A stretch of 64,000 nucleotides of DNA from Allocatelliglobosispora scoriae (GCF_014204945.1 NZ_JACHMN010000003.1:2480001-2544000); one strand, 5' to 3'; shown: positions 8,047 to 17,475, counted from the first letter of the stretch. Notes: generated from the letters alone by a model not told the origin. Program-made: numbers and translations.

Positions 8047-9158
8047 CGGCCGTGACCGCCTTCCACTGGTTCCTGCCGACCGGCGGCGACAGCCGCACGG
8101 TCGACGTCGGCGTGCACGGCACCACGATCGGCGCGAGCAGCGCCGCCGCCGGCACCCGGCCGCCGACGCTGGACTACCTCGGCCAGCTCGCCCGCGCCGC
8201 AGACACCCTCGGCTACACCGGCGTGCTGACACCGACCGGCGCGCACTGCGAGGACGCGTGGGTCGTCACCGCCGCGCTCATCGCGCAGACCCGGCGCTTG
8301 CGCTTCCTGGTGGCGCTGCGGCCGGGGCTCGTCGAGCCGGTGCTCGCCGCGCAGATGGCGGCCACGTTCCAGCGGTTGTCGGGCGGGCGGGTCCTGCTCA
8401 ACGTCGTCGCCGGCGGCAGCGACGAAGAGCAGCGGGGGTACGGCGACCGGCTCGGCCACGACGACCGTTACCAGCGGGCGGCGGAGTTCCTCGACGTGGT
8501 CCGCCGGGCGTGGAGCGGCGAATCGTTCGACCACACGGGCAAGCACTACACCGTCGAGGGCGGACACCTGCGCCGGCCGCCCGACCCGGTGCCGGAGGTC
8601 TACCTCGGCGGGTCGTCACCGGCCGCCGTCGAGGTCGCCGCCCGGCACGCCGATGTCTACCTGACCTGGGGCGAACCCGTCGACCAGGTGGCGGCGAAGG
8701 TGCAGCGGGTCCGGGCGGCCGCCGCCGAGCACGGGCGGGCGCCGAGGTTCGGCATCCGGCTGCACGTCATCGCCCGCGACACCGCCGAGCGGGCCTGGGC
8801 GGACGCCGACCGGCTCATCGCCGGGCTCGACGACGAGACCATCGCGGCCCGGCAGGCGGCACTGCGCCTGCTGGCGTCGGACGGCCAGCGCCGGATGCTC
8901 GACCTGCACGGCGGCGACCGCGACCGGCTCGTCGTCGGCCCGAACCTGTGGGCCGGCATCGGCCTGGTCCGCGGCGGTGCGGGGACGGCGCTGGTGGGCA
9001 GCCACGCCGAGATCGCCGACCGCATCGAGGACTACCGCCGGGTCGGGATCGACGAGTTCATCCTGTCCGGCTACCCGCACCTGGAGGAGGCCTACGCGTT
9101 CGCGGAAGGCGTCCGGCCGCTGCTGCTCCCCACCGGCGAAAGGCTTCCACCGCGATGA
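8043..9158 (+). CDS. ssuD: FMNH2-dependent alkanesulfonate monooxygenase
   Basis: Cleaves the C-S bond of alkanesulfonates with reduced FMN and oxygen to release sulfite and an aldehyde. Similarity to E. coli SsuD is strong throughout: FHWFLPTGGD at the N-terminus, GYTGVLTPTGAHCEDAW with Cys69 at the SsuD Cys54 position, LYLTWGEP-like YLTWGEP, FGIRLHVIARDTAERAW with the catalytic Arg and His, and NLWAGIGLVRGGAGTALVG near the end. The length (371 residues) is normal. GTG 8043 overlaps the ATPase stop. No dedicated flavin reductase (SsuE) is adjacent, so reduced FMN must come from elsewhere. Confidence 0.93.
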   Translation: MTAVTAFHWFLPTGGDSRTVDVGVHGTTIGASSAAAGTRPPTLDYLGQLARAADTLGYTGVLTPTGAHCEDAWVVTAALIAQTRRLRFLVALRPGLVEPVLAAQMAATFQRLSGGRVLLNVVAGGSDEEQRGYGDRLGHDDRYQRAAEFLDVVRRAWSGESFDHTGKHYTVEGGHLRRPPDPVPEVYLGGSSPAAVEVAARHADVYLTWGEPVDQVAAKVQRVRAAAAEHGRAPRFGIRLHVIARDTAERAWADADRLIAGLDDETIAARQAALRLLASDGQRRMLDLHGGDRDRLVVGPNLWAGIGLVRGGAGTALVGSHAEIADRIEDYRRVGIDEFILSGYPHLEEAYAFAEGVRPLLLPTGERLPPR

Positions 9159-10216
9159 AGGTCCTGCTGATCACGCTCATCACGCACCTGCCGGACCCGA
9201 TCACCGGGGTCCGCCTGTCGACGACCGAGCGGCTGCGGCAGGTGGTGGCGAAGGCGGTCCTCGCCGAGGAGCTGGGATTCGACGGCTTCGGCGTGGGGGA
9301 GCGCCACGAGCGCCCGTTCATCTCGTCATCGCCACCGGTGGTGCTGAGCCACATCGCGGCGAAGACCTCGACGATCCGGCTCTTCACGGCGGTGACCACG
9401 CTGAGCCTGCTCGACCCGGTCCGGGCCTATGAGGACTACGCCACCCTCGACCACCTCTCCGGCGGCCGGCTGGAGCTGATCATCGGCAAGGGCAACGGTG
9501 CCGCGCAGGCACAGCTCTACCACGTCACCACGCAGGACCAGTGGGACCGCAACCGCGAGGGCTACGAGCTGTTCCGGCGGCTCTGGCGGGAGGAGAGGGT
9601 GAACTGGTCGGGGCGGTTCCGGCCGTCGCTGACCGAGGCCGAGGTGTGGCCCCGCCCGTTGCAGCAGCCGATCCGGGTCTGGCACGGCAGCGCGACGAGC
9701 CGCGAATCGGTGGACCTGGCGGCGTTCTTCGGCGATCCGCTCTTCTCCGCCAACGTCACCAACCCCATCGAGCCCTACGCCGACCTCATCGACCACTACC
9801 GCGAGCGGTGGGCGCACTACGGGCACGATCCCGCCGACGCGCTCGTCGGTGCGGGGTCGGCGGGCTTCTACGCGGCGCGCACGTCGCAGGAGGCGATCGA
9901 GACCTACCGGCCGATCTACGAGGCGCGCCGGGCCGCGTTCGCCCGGCTCGGCATCGATCCGGTGTTCCACAGCCTGGAGGACGCGATCGAGCGCAGCTCC
10001 ATCCTGGTCGGCAGCCCGCAGCAGATCCTCGACAAGGTGCACCGCTATCACGAGCGGTTCGGACACGAGGTGATGCACCTGACCGCCGACGGCGACGGCC
10101 TCACCGACCACCAGCACCGCGCGACGCTGGAGCTCTTCCAGAGCGAGATGGCGCCGGTGCTGCGCCGCGACATCCCCAGCCGCCCGTTCGCCGACCTCGG
10201 AGGAGCCACCCGATGA
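9155..10216 (+). CDS. LLM-class flavin-dependent monooxygenase
   Basis: Luciferase-like (TIM-barrel) flavin oxidoreductase of 353 residues. Visible family features are AEELGFDGFGVGERHERPF, a DPVRAYEDYATLDHLSGGRLELIIGKG segment and SILVGSPQQILDKV near the C-terminus. It overlaps ssuD by four bases (ATGA) and the next monooxygenase in the same way, so all three are co-translated. The substrate is unknown; an organosulfur compound imported by the adjacent transporters is the natural inference. Confidence 0.87.
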   Translation: MKVLLITLITHLPDPITGVRLSTTERLRQVVAKAVLAEELGFDGFGVGERHERPFISSSPPVVLSHIAAKTSTIRLFTAVTTLSLLDPVRAYEDYATLDHLSGGRLELIIGKGNGAAQAQLYHVTTQDQWDRNREGYELFRRLWREERVNWSGRFRPSLTEAEVWPRPLQQPIRVWHGSATSRESVDLAAFFGDPLFSANVTNPIEPYADLIDHYRERWAHYGHDPADALVGAGSAGFYAARTSQEAIETYRPIYEARRAAFARLGIDPVFHSLEDAIERSSILVGSPQQILDKVHRYHERFGHEVMHLTADGDGLTDHQHRATLELFQSEMAPVLRRDIPSRPFADLGGATR

Positions 10217-11334
10217 CCGTTCCACTCTGCATTCTCGACCTGTCACCGGTCCCGGCGGGCGGCGGTGTCGCCGCCGCGCTGCGCAACAGCGTGGACCTGG
10301 CCCGCCGGGCGGAGGAGTTCGGCTACCACCGCTACTGGGTCGCCGAGCACCACTTCGCTGCCGGGGTCGCCAGCTCCCATCCGGCGCTGCTGATCGCGCA
10401 GATCGCCGCCGCGACGAGCCACATCCGGGTCGGGTCCGGCGCGGTGCAGACCGGCCACCAGACCGCGCTCTCCATCGCCGAGCAGTTCGGGCTGCTCGAC
10501 GCCCTCTACCCCGGCCGCATCGACCTCGGGCTGGGACGGTCCGGGCAGCGGCGGGTCGAGGCGATCGCCGAACTCGGCCGCCCGCCGGTGGCCCCGCCCG
10601 AGGCGCGGGTGGTGGACGGGCTGCTGATCCCGCGGCCGTTCTCGTTCGCGAAGCTCATCGGCTCCCCGCGCTTCGCCGTCTACGCATCCCTGCTGCAGCA
10701 GGAGGGCGCGCTGCCGCCGGACTTCCCGGCTCAGGTCGACGAGATCCTGGCGCTGCTCGCGGCGGAGTACCGGAGCGAGGACGGCGTCGAGGCGTACGCC
10801 CGCGCGGGCGAGGCCACCGACGTCGAGGTGTGGGTGCTGGGCAGCAGCGGTGGGGAGAGCGCACGGGTGGCGGGTGCCCGTGGGCTGCCGTTCGCGGCGA
10901 ACTACCACGTCAGCCCGGCGACGGTGCTGGAGGCGGCGGAGGGCTACCGGGCGGCGTTCCAGCCGTCGGCCGGTAACGCGGCGCCGAGGATGATGGTCTC
11001 GGCGGATGTCGTGGTCGCCTCCGACGACGAGGAGGCCCGCAGGCTGGCGACGCCGTACGCGTTGTGGGTACGCAGCATCCGGCTCGGCGAGGGCGCGATC
11101 CCCTACCCGACCCCGGAGCAGGCGGCCGCATACGCCTGGAGCGACGAGGACCGGGAGCTCGTCGCCGACCGGCTCGCGACGCAGTTCGTCGGCTCGCCGC
11201 AGACCGTGGCGGAGCAGCTGCGCACGCTGCAGCGGGTGACCGGTGCCGACGAGGTGCTGGTCACCACGATCACCCACGACCACGCCGACCGGGTGCACTC
11301 GTTCGAGCTGCTTGCCAAGGAGTGGTACGCATGA
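10213..11334 (+). CDS. LLM-class flavin monooxygenase, YtmO/CmoO-like
   Basis: 373-residue luciferase-like monooxygenase. It begins with CILDLSPVPAGGG and has RYWVAEHHFAAGVASSHPALLIAQIAAAT followed by IRVGSGAVQTGHQTALSIAEQFGLLD. These features are typical of the single-component luciferase-like group that includes Bacillus YtmO (CmoO) of S-alkylcysteine salvage. A QFVGSPQTVAEQL segment lies near the end. It is translationally coupled on both sides, to another monooxygenase and to a cystine-type permease. The same arrangement of a YtmO homologue beside a Tcy-type transporter occurs in Bacillus. Confidence 0.85.
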   Translation: MTVPLCILDLSPVPAGGGVAAALRNSVDLARRAEEFGYHRYWVAEHHFAAGVASSHPALLIAQIAAATSHIRVGSGAVQTGHQTALSIAEQFGLLDALYPGRIDLGLGRSGQRRVEAIAELGRPPVAPPEARVVDGLLIPRPFSFAKLIGSPRFAVYASLLQQEGALPPDFPAQVDEILALLAAEYRSEDGVEAYARAGEATDVEVWVLGSSGGESARVAGARGLPFAANYHVSPATVLEAAEGYRAAFQPSAGNAAPRMMVSADVVVASDDEEARRLATPYALWVRSIRLGEGAIPYPTPEQAAAYAWSDEDRELVADRLATQFVGSPQTVAEQLRTLQRVTGADEVLVTTITHDHADRVHSFELLAKEWYA

Positions 11335-12284
11335 CCGTCCTGACGCCGGCCGTCCGCGGCGGCGACCCGTCCGTCCCGCCCCAGGCCGGCCCGCCCGACC
11401 CGGCGGATCTCACCGTGGTGGCGGCGAAGCGGCCGTGGCGCTGGGTCGTCTCGATCGCCGCGATCGTGATCACCGCGCAGTTCGCCCACGGGCTGGCGAC
11501 CAACCCCGGCTGGGACTGGGCGACGTTCGCGGGCTACTTCCTGGAGCGCTCGGTCGTCGACGCGCTCATCGTCACGCTGGAGCTGACCGCCGCGAGCGCG
11601 ATCCTCGGCTTCCTCGGCGGCACGGTGCTCGCCGCGATGCGGCTGTCGAAGAACCCTGTTCTCCAGGCGTTGAGCTGGACCTTCGTCTGGGTGTTCCGGT
11701 CGGTGCCGCTCATCGTCCAGCTGCTGTTCTGGGCCAACCTCGGCTACCTCTACCAGACGCTGCAGTTCGGCGTACCGTTCGGACCCGGCTTCTACGAGGT
11801 GCAGACGCTGCACCTGGTCAGCTCGTTCGGGGCGGCCCTGCTCGGGCTCAGCCTGCACGAGGCCGCCTATGCCGGGGAGACCGTGCGGTCCGGCATCATC
11901 TCCGTCGACCAGGGGCAGCTCGAAGCGGCCGCCGCGCTCGGCATCCCGCGCGGACGGCAGTTCCGCCGGATCCTGCTGCCGCAGGCGATGCGCGCGATCC
12001 TGCCGTCGGCCGCCAACTCGCTCATCAACCTGCTCAAGAGCACGTCGGTGGTGTATGTGCTCGCCATCGGTGAGCTGTTCTACCAGGTCCAGGTCGTCTA
12101 CGGGCGCAACGGCCGGGTCGTGCCGCTGCTCATGGTCGCCACCGTCTGGTACGTGGTGCTCACCGCGATCCTGTCGGTGCTGCAGTATTACGTCGAGCGC
12201 CGCTATGCCCGCGGCGCCCTGCGTACGCTGCCGCCGACACCGTTGCAGCGCCTGCGCGCGAGCCTCGCCCGGGGTGCCCGATGA
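11331..12284 (+). CDS. Amino-acid-type ABC transporter permease (cystine/TcyL-like)
   Basis: Polar amino acid permease (HisM/TcyL family), 317 residues, with a cytoplasmic N-terminal extension of about 40 residues before the first membrane segment. Family features include SVVDALIVTLELTAASAILGF, WVFRSVPLIVQLLFW and the coupling loop QLEAAAALGIPRGRQFRRILLPQAMR. It overlaps the YtmO-like gene by four bases. With the next ATPase and the lipoprotein it forms a three-gene importer in which one permease probably acts as a homodimer. Confidence 0.88.
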   Translation: MTVLTPAVRGGDPSVPPQAGPPDPADLTVVAAKRPWRWVVSIAAIVITAQFAHGLATNPGWDWATFAGYFLERSVVDALIVTLELTAASAILGFLGGTVLAAMRLSKNPVLQALSWTFVWVFRSVPLIVQLLFWANLGYLYQTLQFGVPFGPGFYEVQTLHLVSSFGAALLGLSLHEAAYAGETVRSGIISVDQGQLEAAAALGIPRGRQFRRILLPQAMRAILPSAANSLINLLKSTSVVYVLAIGELFYQVQVVYGRNGRVVPLLMVATVWYVVLTAILSVLQYYVERRYARGALRTLPPTPLQRLRASLARGAR

Positions 12285-13045
12285 GCGCCATGGTCGAGGT
12301 ACGCGGAGTGCACAAGACCTTCGGCACCCACGAGGTGCTGCACGGCATCGACCTGACCGTGCACGCGGGCACCGTCACGGTGATCCTGGGCCCGTCCGGC
12401 TCGGGCAAGTCGACACTGCTGCGCGCGATCAACCACCTGGAGAAGGTCGACCGGGGCCTGATCAGCGTCGACGGCGACTTCATCGGCTACCGGCGCGTCG
12501 GCAACCGGCTGCACGAGCTCAGCGAGCGCCACATCCTGCGCCAGCGCGCCAACATCGGCTTCGTCTTCCAGAACTTCAACCTCTTCCCGCACCTGACCGC
12601 GCTGGAGAACGTCGTCGAGGCACCGATCTCGGCGCTGCGGCGGCCGCGCGCGCAGGCTCATGAGCACGGTCGCCAGCTTCTGGAGCGGGTGGGCCTGGCG
12701 GACAAGGCGGACGCCTACCCCCGGCAGCTCTCCGGCGGCCAGCAGCAGCGGGTGGCGATCGCCCGCGCGCTCGCCCTCGAACCGAAGCTCGTGCTCTTCG
12801 ACGAGCCCACCTCGGCGCTCGACCCCGAACTCGTCGGCGAGGTGCTCGACGTCATCGCGACCCTCGCGCGGTCGGGGACCACCATGATCGTCGTCACCCA
12901 CGAGATCGGCTTCGCCCGCGAGATCGCCGACACGATCGTCTTCCTCGACGAGGGGCGCGTCGTCGAGCAGGGGCCTCCCGAGCAGGTCCTCGACGACCCG
13001 CGCCACGAGCGGACCCGCGCGTTCCTGTCGAAGGTCCTCACCTGA
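12281..13045 (+). CDS. Amino-acid-type ABC transporter ATPase (GlnQ/TcyN-like)
   Basis: 254-residue nucleotide-binding subunit. Walker A GPSGSGKST, Q-loop FVFQNFNLFPHLTALENV, signature LSGGQQQRVAIARAL, Walker B KLVLFDEPTSALDPELVGEV and the switch histidine (VTHEIGF) are all present. FQNFNLFPH is typical of polar amino acid importers. ATG 12281 overlaps the permease stop codon. It powers the cystine/S-alkylcysteine-type importer encoded around it. Confidence 0.92.
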   Translation: MSAMVEVRGVHKTFGTHEVLHGIDLTVHAGTVTVILGPSGSGKSTLLRAINHLEKVDRGLISVDGDFIGYRRVGNRLHELSERHILRQRANIGFVFQNFNLFPHLTALENVVEAPISALRRPRAQAHEHGRQLLERVGLADKADAYPRQLSGGQQQRVAIARALALEPKLVLFDEPTSALDPELVGEVLDVIATLARSGTTMIVVTHEIGFAREIADTIVFLDEGRVVEQGPPEQVLDDPRHERTRAFLSKVLT

Positions 13046-13051
13046 CCTCCG

Positions 13052-13076
13052 CCGGTGCTCGCGACCCGAGCGCCGG
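13052..13076 (+). terminator. Intercistronic hairpin
   Basis: The arms CCGGTGCTCG and CGAGCGCCGG pair over ten bases with one U-G wobble around a five-base loop, between the ATPase gene and the binding-protein gene. There is no U-tract. It may stabilise the downstream lipoprotein mRNA or lower read-through, as is common before binding-protein genes. Confidence 0.4.
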
Positions 13077-13114
13077 TCTCCGCCCTCACACCACAGAAAC
13101 CCAAGGAGCGATCC

Positions 13115-14086
13115 ATGAGAGTACGAGCGATACTGCTGGCACTGGCGGTCTCGGCAGGCGTCGGCGCCTGCGCGGCACCGCAGGAGACGCCGAGAAACGT
13201 CTCGGCCAGCGGTTCCGCCGCCGCGTTCGTCGTCAATGACGGGCCCGACCAGCACCGCATCGTGCCCGCGAAGGTCGACGCGATCGCGAGCCTCGTACCC
13301 GAGGCGATCCGCACGACCGGCAAGCTGCAGATCGGCATCGGCGCGGCCGGTTCCGGGTTCCCGCCGCTGGCGTTCACCGCCACCGACAACAAGACCCTCA
13401 TCGGCAACGAGCCCGACATCGCCGTCGCCATCGCCGGGGTCCTCGGCCTGGAACCGGTGCTGGAGAACACCTCCTGGGAGAACCTGTTCGTCGGCCTCGA
13501 CAGCGGCAAATACGACGTGGGCGCCTCGAACATCACCGTCACCGAGCTGCGCAAGCAGAAGTACGACTTCGCCACCTACCGCCTGGACAACCTCGCGTTC
13601 GTGGCGAAGAAGGGCAGCACCTGGCGGGTCGACGGACCCAAGGACGTGGCCGGGAAGAAGATCGCCGTCAGCTCCGGCACCAACCAGGAGAAGATCCTCG
13701 TCGAGTGGGCCAAACAGGTCGAGGCCGAAGGGCTGGCCCCGGTCGAGATCAAGTACTACCAGACCAACCAGGCCACCCTTCTCGCCATCGGGTCCGGCCA
13801 GATCGACGGCTACCTCGGCCCGAACCCCAGCGCCGCATACGGGGCCGCGGTCACCGGGCAGACCCAGATCATCGGCACCTACTCCGGGGCCGGAGCCAGC
13901 CTCCAGGGCAAGATCGCGATCACCACGAAGAAGGACAACGGCCTGGTCAAGGCCCTCGCCGAGGCGCTCAACCACCTGATCAAGTCCGGTGACTACGCGG
14001 CGATCCTCGCCCGGTGGAACCTCACCAACGAGGCCACCACCGAGTCCGAGGTCAACCCGCCCGGGCTGCCCATCGCCGGGAAGTGA
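13115..14086 (+). CDS. Amino-acid-type ABC transporter substrate-binding lipoprotein
   Basis: Family 3 solute-binding protein of 323 residues. It has a lipoprotein signal with lipobox VGAC (Cys19). The mature part has LQIGIGAAGSGFPPLAFTATDNKTLIGNEPDIAVAIAGVLG, and a GKYDVGASNITVTELRKQKYDFATY segment typical of polar amino acid receptors. ATG 13115 is preceded by AAGGAG. Encoded directly after its permease and ATPase, it most likely binds cystine, S-alkylcysteine or a related sulfur compound; the ligand is inferred from context only. Confidence 0.88.
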   Translation: MRVRAILLALAVSAGVGACAAPQETPRNVSASGSAAAFVVNDGPDQHRIVPAKVDAIASLVPEAIRTTGKLQIGIGAAGSGFPPLAFTATDNKTLIGNEPDIAVAIAGVLGLEPVLENTSWENLFVGLDSGKYDVGASNITVTELRKQKYDFATYRLDNLAFVAKKGSTWRVDGPKDVAGKKIAVSSGTNQEKILVEWAKQVEAEGLAPVEIKYYQTNQATLLAIGSGQIDGYLGPNPSAAYGAAVTGQTQIIGTYSGAGASLQGKIAITTKKDNGLVKALAEALNHLIKSGDYAAILARWNLTNEATTESEVNPPGLPIAGK

Positions 14087-14088
14087 AC

Positions 14089-14127
14089 CGGTCGGCCGGT
14101 GGGTGTCGGGCGCCCACCGGCCGACCG
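14089..14127 (+). terminator. Strong intercistronic hairpin
   Basis: A perfect 15-bp stem (arms CGGTCGGCCGGTGGG and CCCACCGGCCGACCG) with a nine-base loop starts three bases after the binding-protein stop codon and ends 30 bp before the next monooxygenase. It could be a partial terminator that separates the transporter genes from the two large monooxygenases, or an mRNA stabiliser. Confidence 0.55.
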
Positions 14128-14157
14128 CCGCACCGCACGCCATCCGAGGAGAAACCC

Positions 14158-15360
14158 ATGACACCGCCCCTTCCCCTGCACCTCGCCGTCGCGCTGGACG
14201 GCGCGGGCTGGCACCCCGCCGCGTGGCGGCAACCCCGCGCCCGCCCCGGTGACCTGCTCACCGCCGGTTACTGGGCCGACCTCGCCGCCGAAGCCGAACG
14301 CGGGCTGCTGGACTTCGTCACCATCGAGGACTCCCTCGGCCTGCAGTCCTCGCGTATCGACGGGCTCGACGGACGCACCGACCAGGTACGCGGGCGCCTC
14401 GACGCGGTCCTGACCGCCGCCCGCATCGCACCGCTCACCAGCCGCATCGGTCTCGTGCCGACGGCCACCGTCACCCACACCGAGCCGTTCCACGTCTCCA
14501 AGGCGCTCGCCACGCTCGACTACGTCAGCACCGGCCGGGCCGGGTGGCGGGTGCAGGTCTCCGGCCGCCCGGACGAGGCGGCGCACTTCGGCCGCCGCGG
14601 CATCCCGCGGGTGCCCCTGCACGACCTCGCCGACCCGGCGGTGCAGGCGCTCATCACCGAGCTGTTCGACGAGGCCGCCGACCACGTCGAGGTGGTCCGG
14701 CGGCTCTGGGACAGCTGGGAGGACGACGCCGAGATCCGCGATGCCGCCACCGGCCGCTTCATCGACCGCGACCGCCTGCACTACATCGACTTCGAGGGAC
14801 CGCGGTTCAGCGTCAAGGGGCCCTCGATCACCCCCCGGCCGCCGCAGGGCCAGCCCGTCGTCACCGCGCTCGCGCACGCCACCATCCCCTACCGGCTGGC
14901 CGCCCGCGCCGCCGATGTCGTCTACACCACGCCGGTCGACGCCGACCACGCCCGCGCCATCGTGGGGGAGGTCTGCGCCGAGCAGGCCGCCGCCGGTCGC
15001 GAGCACGACACGCTGCACGTCTTCGCCGATCTCGTGGTGTTCCTCGGCGAGACCGACGCGCTCGCCGCCGATCGCAAGCAGCGGCTCGACGAGCAGGCCG
15101 GCGATGCGTACACCTCGGATGCCCTGGTTTTCACGGGGACGCCGCAGGGCCTCGCGGACCTGCTGCTGCGGTGGCAGGGCGCGGGCCTGAGCGGTTTCCG
15201 GCTGCGACCCGGCGTGCTCCCCGACGACCTCGAGGCGATCACCCGGGGCCTCGTCGGCGAGCTGCGGAGCCGTGGCGCGTTCCGCCGCGACTACGCCACC
15301 ACCACCCTGCGCGGGCACCTGGGCCTGCCGCGCGCCGCCAACCGCTACGCCGCAGCATGA
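14158..15360 (+). CDS. LLM-class flavin monooxygenase, NtaA/SnaA/DszA-like
   Basis: 400-residue luciferase-like monooxygenase related to the NtaA/SnaA/DszA (YxeK/CmoJ) group. It has LHLAVALDGAGWHPAAWRQP at the N-terminus, LDFVTIEDSL, TATVTHTEPFHVSKALATLDYVSTGRAGWRVQVS and QGQPVVTALAHATIPYRLAARAADVVYT. Substrates in this group range from nitrilotriacetate to dibenzothiophene sulfone and N-acetyl-S-alkylcysteines. ATG 14158 follows GAGGAG. Paired with the next gene of the same family and a GNAT enzyme, a role in C-S bond cleavage is inferred. Confidence 0.85.
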   Translation: MTPPLPLHLAVALDGAGWHPAAWRQPRARPGDLLTAGYWADLAAEAERGLLDFVTIEDSLGLQSSRIDGLDGRTDQVRGRLDAVLTAARIAPLTSRIGLVPTATVTHTEPFHVSKALATLDYVSTGRAGWRVQVSGRPDEAAHFGRRGIPRVPLHDLADPAVQALITELFDEAADHVEVVRRLWDSWEDDAEIRDAATGRFIDRDRLHYIDFEGPRFSVKGPSITPRPPQGQPVVTALAHATIPYRLAARAADVVYTTPVDADHARAIVGEVCAEQAAAGREHDTLHVFADLVVFLGETDALAADRKQRLDEQAGDAYTSDALVFTGTPQGLADLLLRWQGAGLSGFRLRPGVLPDDLEAITRGLVGELRSRGAFRRDYATTTLRGHLGLPRAANRYAAA

Positions 15361-15376
15361 AGGCCGAGGACGACAG

Positions 15377-16750
15377 ATGACCGAGCCACGCAAGCAGATC
15401 CACCTCGCCGCGCACTTCCCCGGCGTCAACAACACGACGGTGTGGAGCGACCCGGCGGCGGGCAGCCACATCGAGTTCTCCTCCTTCGTCCACCTGGCAC
15501 AGACCGCCGAACGCGCCAAGTTCGACTTCTTCTTCCTCGCCGAGGGACTGCGGCTGCGGGAGCAGGGCGGGAAGATCTACGACCTCGACGTGGTCGGGCG
15601 CCCCGACACGTTCACGGTGCTCGCCGCGCTCGCCGCCGTCACCGAGCACCTCGGCCTCGCCGGGACCATCAACTCCACCTTCAACGAGCCCTACGAGGTG
15701 GCCCGGCAGTTCGCCTCCCTCGACCACCTGTCGGGCGGGCGCGCGGCGTGGAACGTCGTCACCTCCTGGGACGCGTTCACGGGGCAGAATTTCCGCCGCG
15801 GCGCGTTCCTGCGCGAGGACCAGCGCTACACCCGCGCCGAGTCGTTCCTCAGCGCCGCCCGGGGGCTTTTCGACTCCTGGCGCGGTGACGAGATCGTCGC
15901 CGACAAGGACGGCGGCACCTTCCTCGACGACCATCGCGCCGGGGCGTTCACCCACCGCGACGAGCACTTCGACATCACCGGGCAGTTCAACGTCCCCCGC
16001 AGCCCGCAGGGCCGCCCGGTGATCCTGCAGGCGGGTGACTCCGACACCGGCCGGGAGTTCGCCGCCGCCTCCGCCGACGCCATCTTCAGCCGGCACTCCA
16101 CTCTGGAGGCCGGCAAGGCCTTCTACACCGATGTCAAGAACCGGCTGCCGCGCTACGGGCGTACCCCCGATCAGCTCCTCGTCCTGCCCGCGGCGACCTT
16201 CGTCCTGGGCGACACCGACGCCGACGCGCACGAGCGCGCCGATGTCGTCCGGCGCCAGCAGGTCAGCGGCCAGACCGCGCTGCGGTTCCTGGAGCAGCTC
16301 TGGAACCGCGACCTCAGCGCTTACGACCCCGACGGGCCGCTGCCCGGGATCGACCCGCACGTCGGCGAGAACACCATCTCCCGCGGCCGCGCCAGCGACC
16401 GGGCGCACCGCGACCCGATCGCCACCGCCCGGCAGTGGCGCGAGCTCGCCGAGGCGAAGCAGTTGTCGATCCGGGAGCTGGTCATCGAGGTCAGCGGGCG
16501 CCAGACCTTCATCGGCTCTGCGGCGACCATCGCCGAGACCATCAACGACCTGGTCCAGCAGGACGCGAGCGACGGGTTCATCCTCGTGCCGCACGTGACC
16601 CCGACCGGCCTCGACGAGTTCGCCGACACCGTCGTGCCGCTCCTGCAGGAGCGCGGCGTCTTCCGCACCGAATACACCGGCCCCACCCTGCGCGACCACC
16701 TCGGCCTCGCGGTTCCCCACCCCCACACCACCACGGGGGGAAGCCGATGA
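15377..16750 (+). CDS. LLM-class flavin monooxygenase, NtaA/DszA/CmoJ family
   Basis: 457 residues, a clear member of the NtaA/SnaA/DszA family. It shows HLAAHFPGVNNTTVWSDP, TAERAKFDFFFLAEGL, GLAGTINSTFNEPYEVARQFASLDHLSGGRAAWNVVTSW, the RYTRAESFL segment, HFDITGQFNVPRSPQGRPVILQAGDS and FIGSAATIAETINDLVQ. The length matches family members such as Bacillus YxeK/YtnJ (CmoJ). It sits 16 bp after the preceding monooxygenase and overlaps the GNAT gene by four bases. In Bacillus the same family acts on N-acetylated S-alkylcysteines, which makes the adjacent acetyltransferase a telling neighbour. Confidence 0.9.
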   Translation: MTEPRKQIHLAAHFPGVNNTTVWSDPAAGSHIEFSSFVHLAQTAERAKFDFFFLAEGLRLREQGGKIYDLDVVGRPDTFTVLAALAAVTEHLGLAGTINSTFNEPYEVARQFASLDHLSGGRAAWNVVTSWDAFTGQNFRRGAFLREDQRYTRAESFLSAARGLFDSWRGDEIVADKDGGTFLDDHRAGAFTHRDEHFDITGQFNVPRSPQGRPVILQAGDSDTGREFAAASADAIFSRHSTLEAGKAFYTDVKNRLPRYGRTPDQLLVLPAATFVLGDTDADAHERADVVRRQQVSGQTALRFLEQLWNRDLSAYDPDGPLPGIDPHVGENTISRGRASDRAHRDPIATARQWRELAEAKQLSIRELVIEVSGRQTFIGSAATIAETINDLVQQDASDGFILVPHVTPTGLDEFADTVVPLLQERGVFRTEYTGPTLRDHLGLAVPHPHTTTGGSR

Positions 16751-17475
16751 GCGCCCTCGACACCGTCGGCGCGGACCTGCTCGACAACCCGGTCTGGGCG
16801 ACACTGACCGGCTCGCACGCCCGGTTCGCGCAGACCGTCGGGCAGGCGACCCGATTCGACCCCGAGGTCGCCCTGTTCGCCGCGCTGGCCCCCGGCGCCG
16901 ATGACACGGCCTGGGCCGACCTCGCCGCTCTCGCGGGCCCCGGCGGGCTCGTCTCCCTGACCGGCACGCTGCCGCCCCTGCCCGACTGGCCGGTGACCTG
17001 GAACACCGACGGCGTCCAGCTCCTCGGCACCGACGTCCACGGCGCGGACGACCCGGAGGCGGTCCTCCTCACCGCCGACGACGTGCCGGAGATGCTCGAC
17101 CTGGTGCAGCGCACCCGCCCCGGGCCGTTCCTGCGGCGGACGATCGAACTCGGCACCTACCTCGGCATCCGCCGCGGCGGCGCCCTCGTCGCGATGGCGG
17201 GCGAACGGCTCCAGCCGCCGGGCTGGACCGAGATCAGCGCCGTCTGCACCGATCCCGCCCATCGCGGGCAGGGCCTGGCGACCAGGCTCACCCTCGCCGT
17301 CGTGGCCGGGGTACGCCGACGCGGCGCGGTGCCCCTCATCCACACCCGGATCGGCAACACCGACGCGATCCGGCTATACGAATCCCTCGGGTTCCGGCTG
17401 CGCCGGCGTACCCCGTTCATCACCGTCAGCGTCCCGGACCCCGGAGCCGCGACCAGCGAAGGAGATCCGAGATGA
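16747..17475 (+). CDS. GNAT N-acetyltransferase
   Basis: 242 residues. The C-terminal 130 form a Gcn5-type (FR47-like) acetyltransferase: YLGIRRGGALVAMAGERL, then EISAVCTDPAHRGQGLATRLTLAVV with the acetyl-CoA R/Q-x-x-G-x-G/A loop, and NTDAIRLYESLGFRLRRRTPF at the end. The N-terminal 90 residues are less conserved. It is translationally coupled to the monooxygenase before it and to the DUF1684 gene after it. By analogy with SnaA/YxeL it may N-acetylate S-substituted cysteines before oxidation; that is inference. Confidence 0.85.
   Translation: MSALDTVGADLLDNPVWATLTGSHARFAQTVGQATRFDPEVALFAALAPGADDTAWADLAALAGPGGLVSLTGTLPPLPDWPVTWNTDGVQLLGTDVHGADDPEAVLLTADDVPEMLDLVQRTRPGPFLRRTIELGTYLGIRRGGALVAMAGERLQPPGWTEISAVCTDPAHRGQGLATRLTLAVVAGVRRRGAVPLIHTRIGNTDAIRLYESLGFRLRRRTPFITVSVPDPGAATSEGDPR

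Noticed and set aside
12203-14164. 653-codon minus-strand frame over the cystine-type transporter genes
   Set aside because: The plus strand encodes complete ATPase and binding-protein genes with all motifs; the antisense protein is low complexity.
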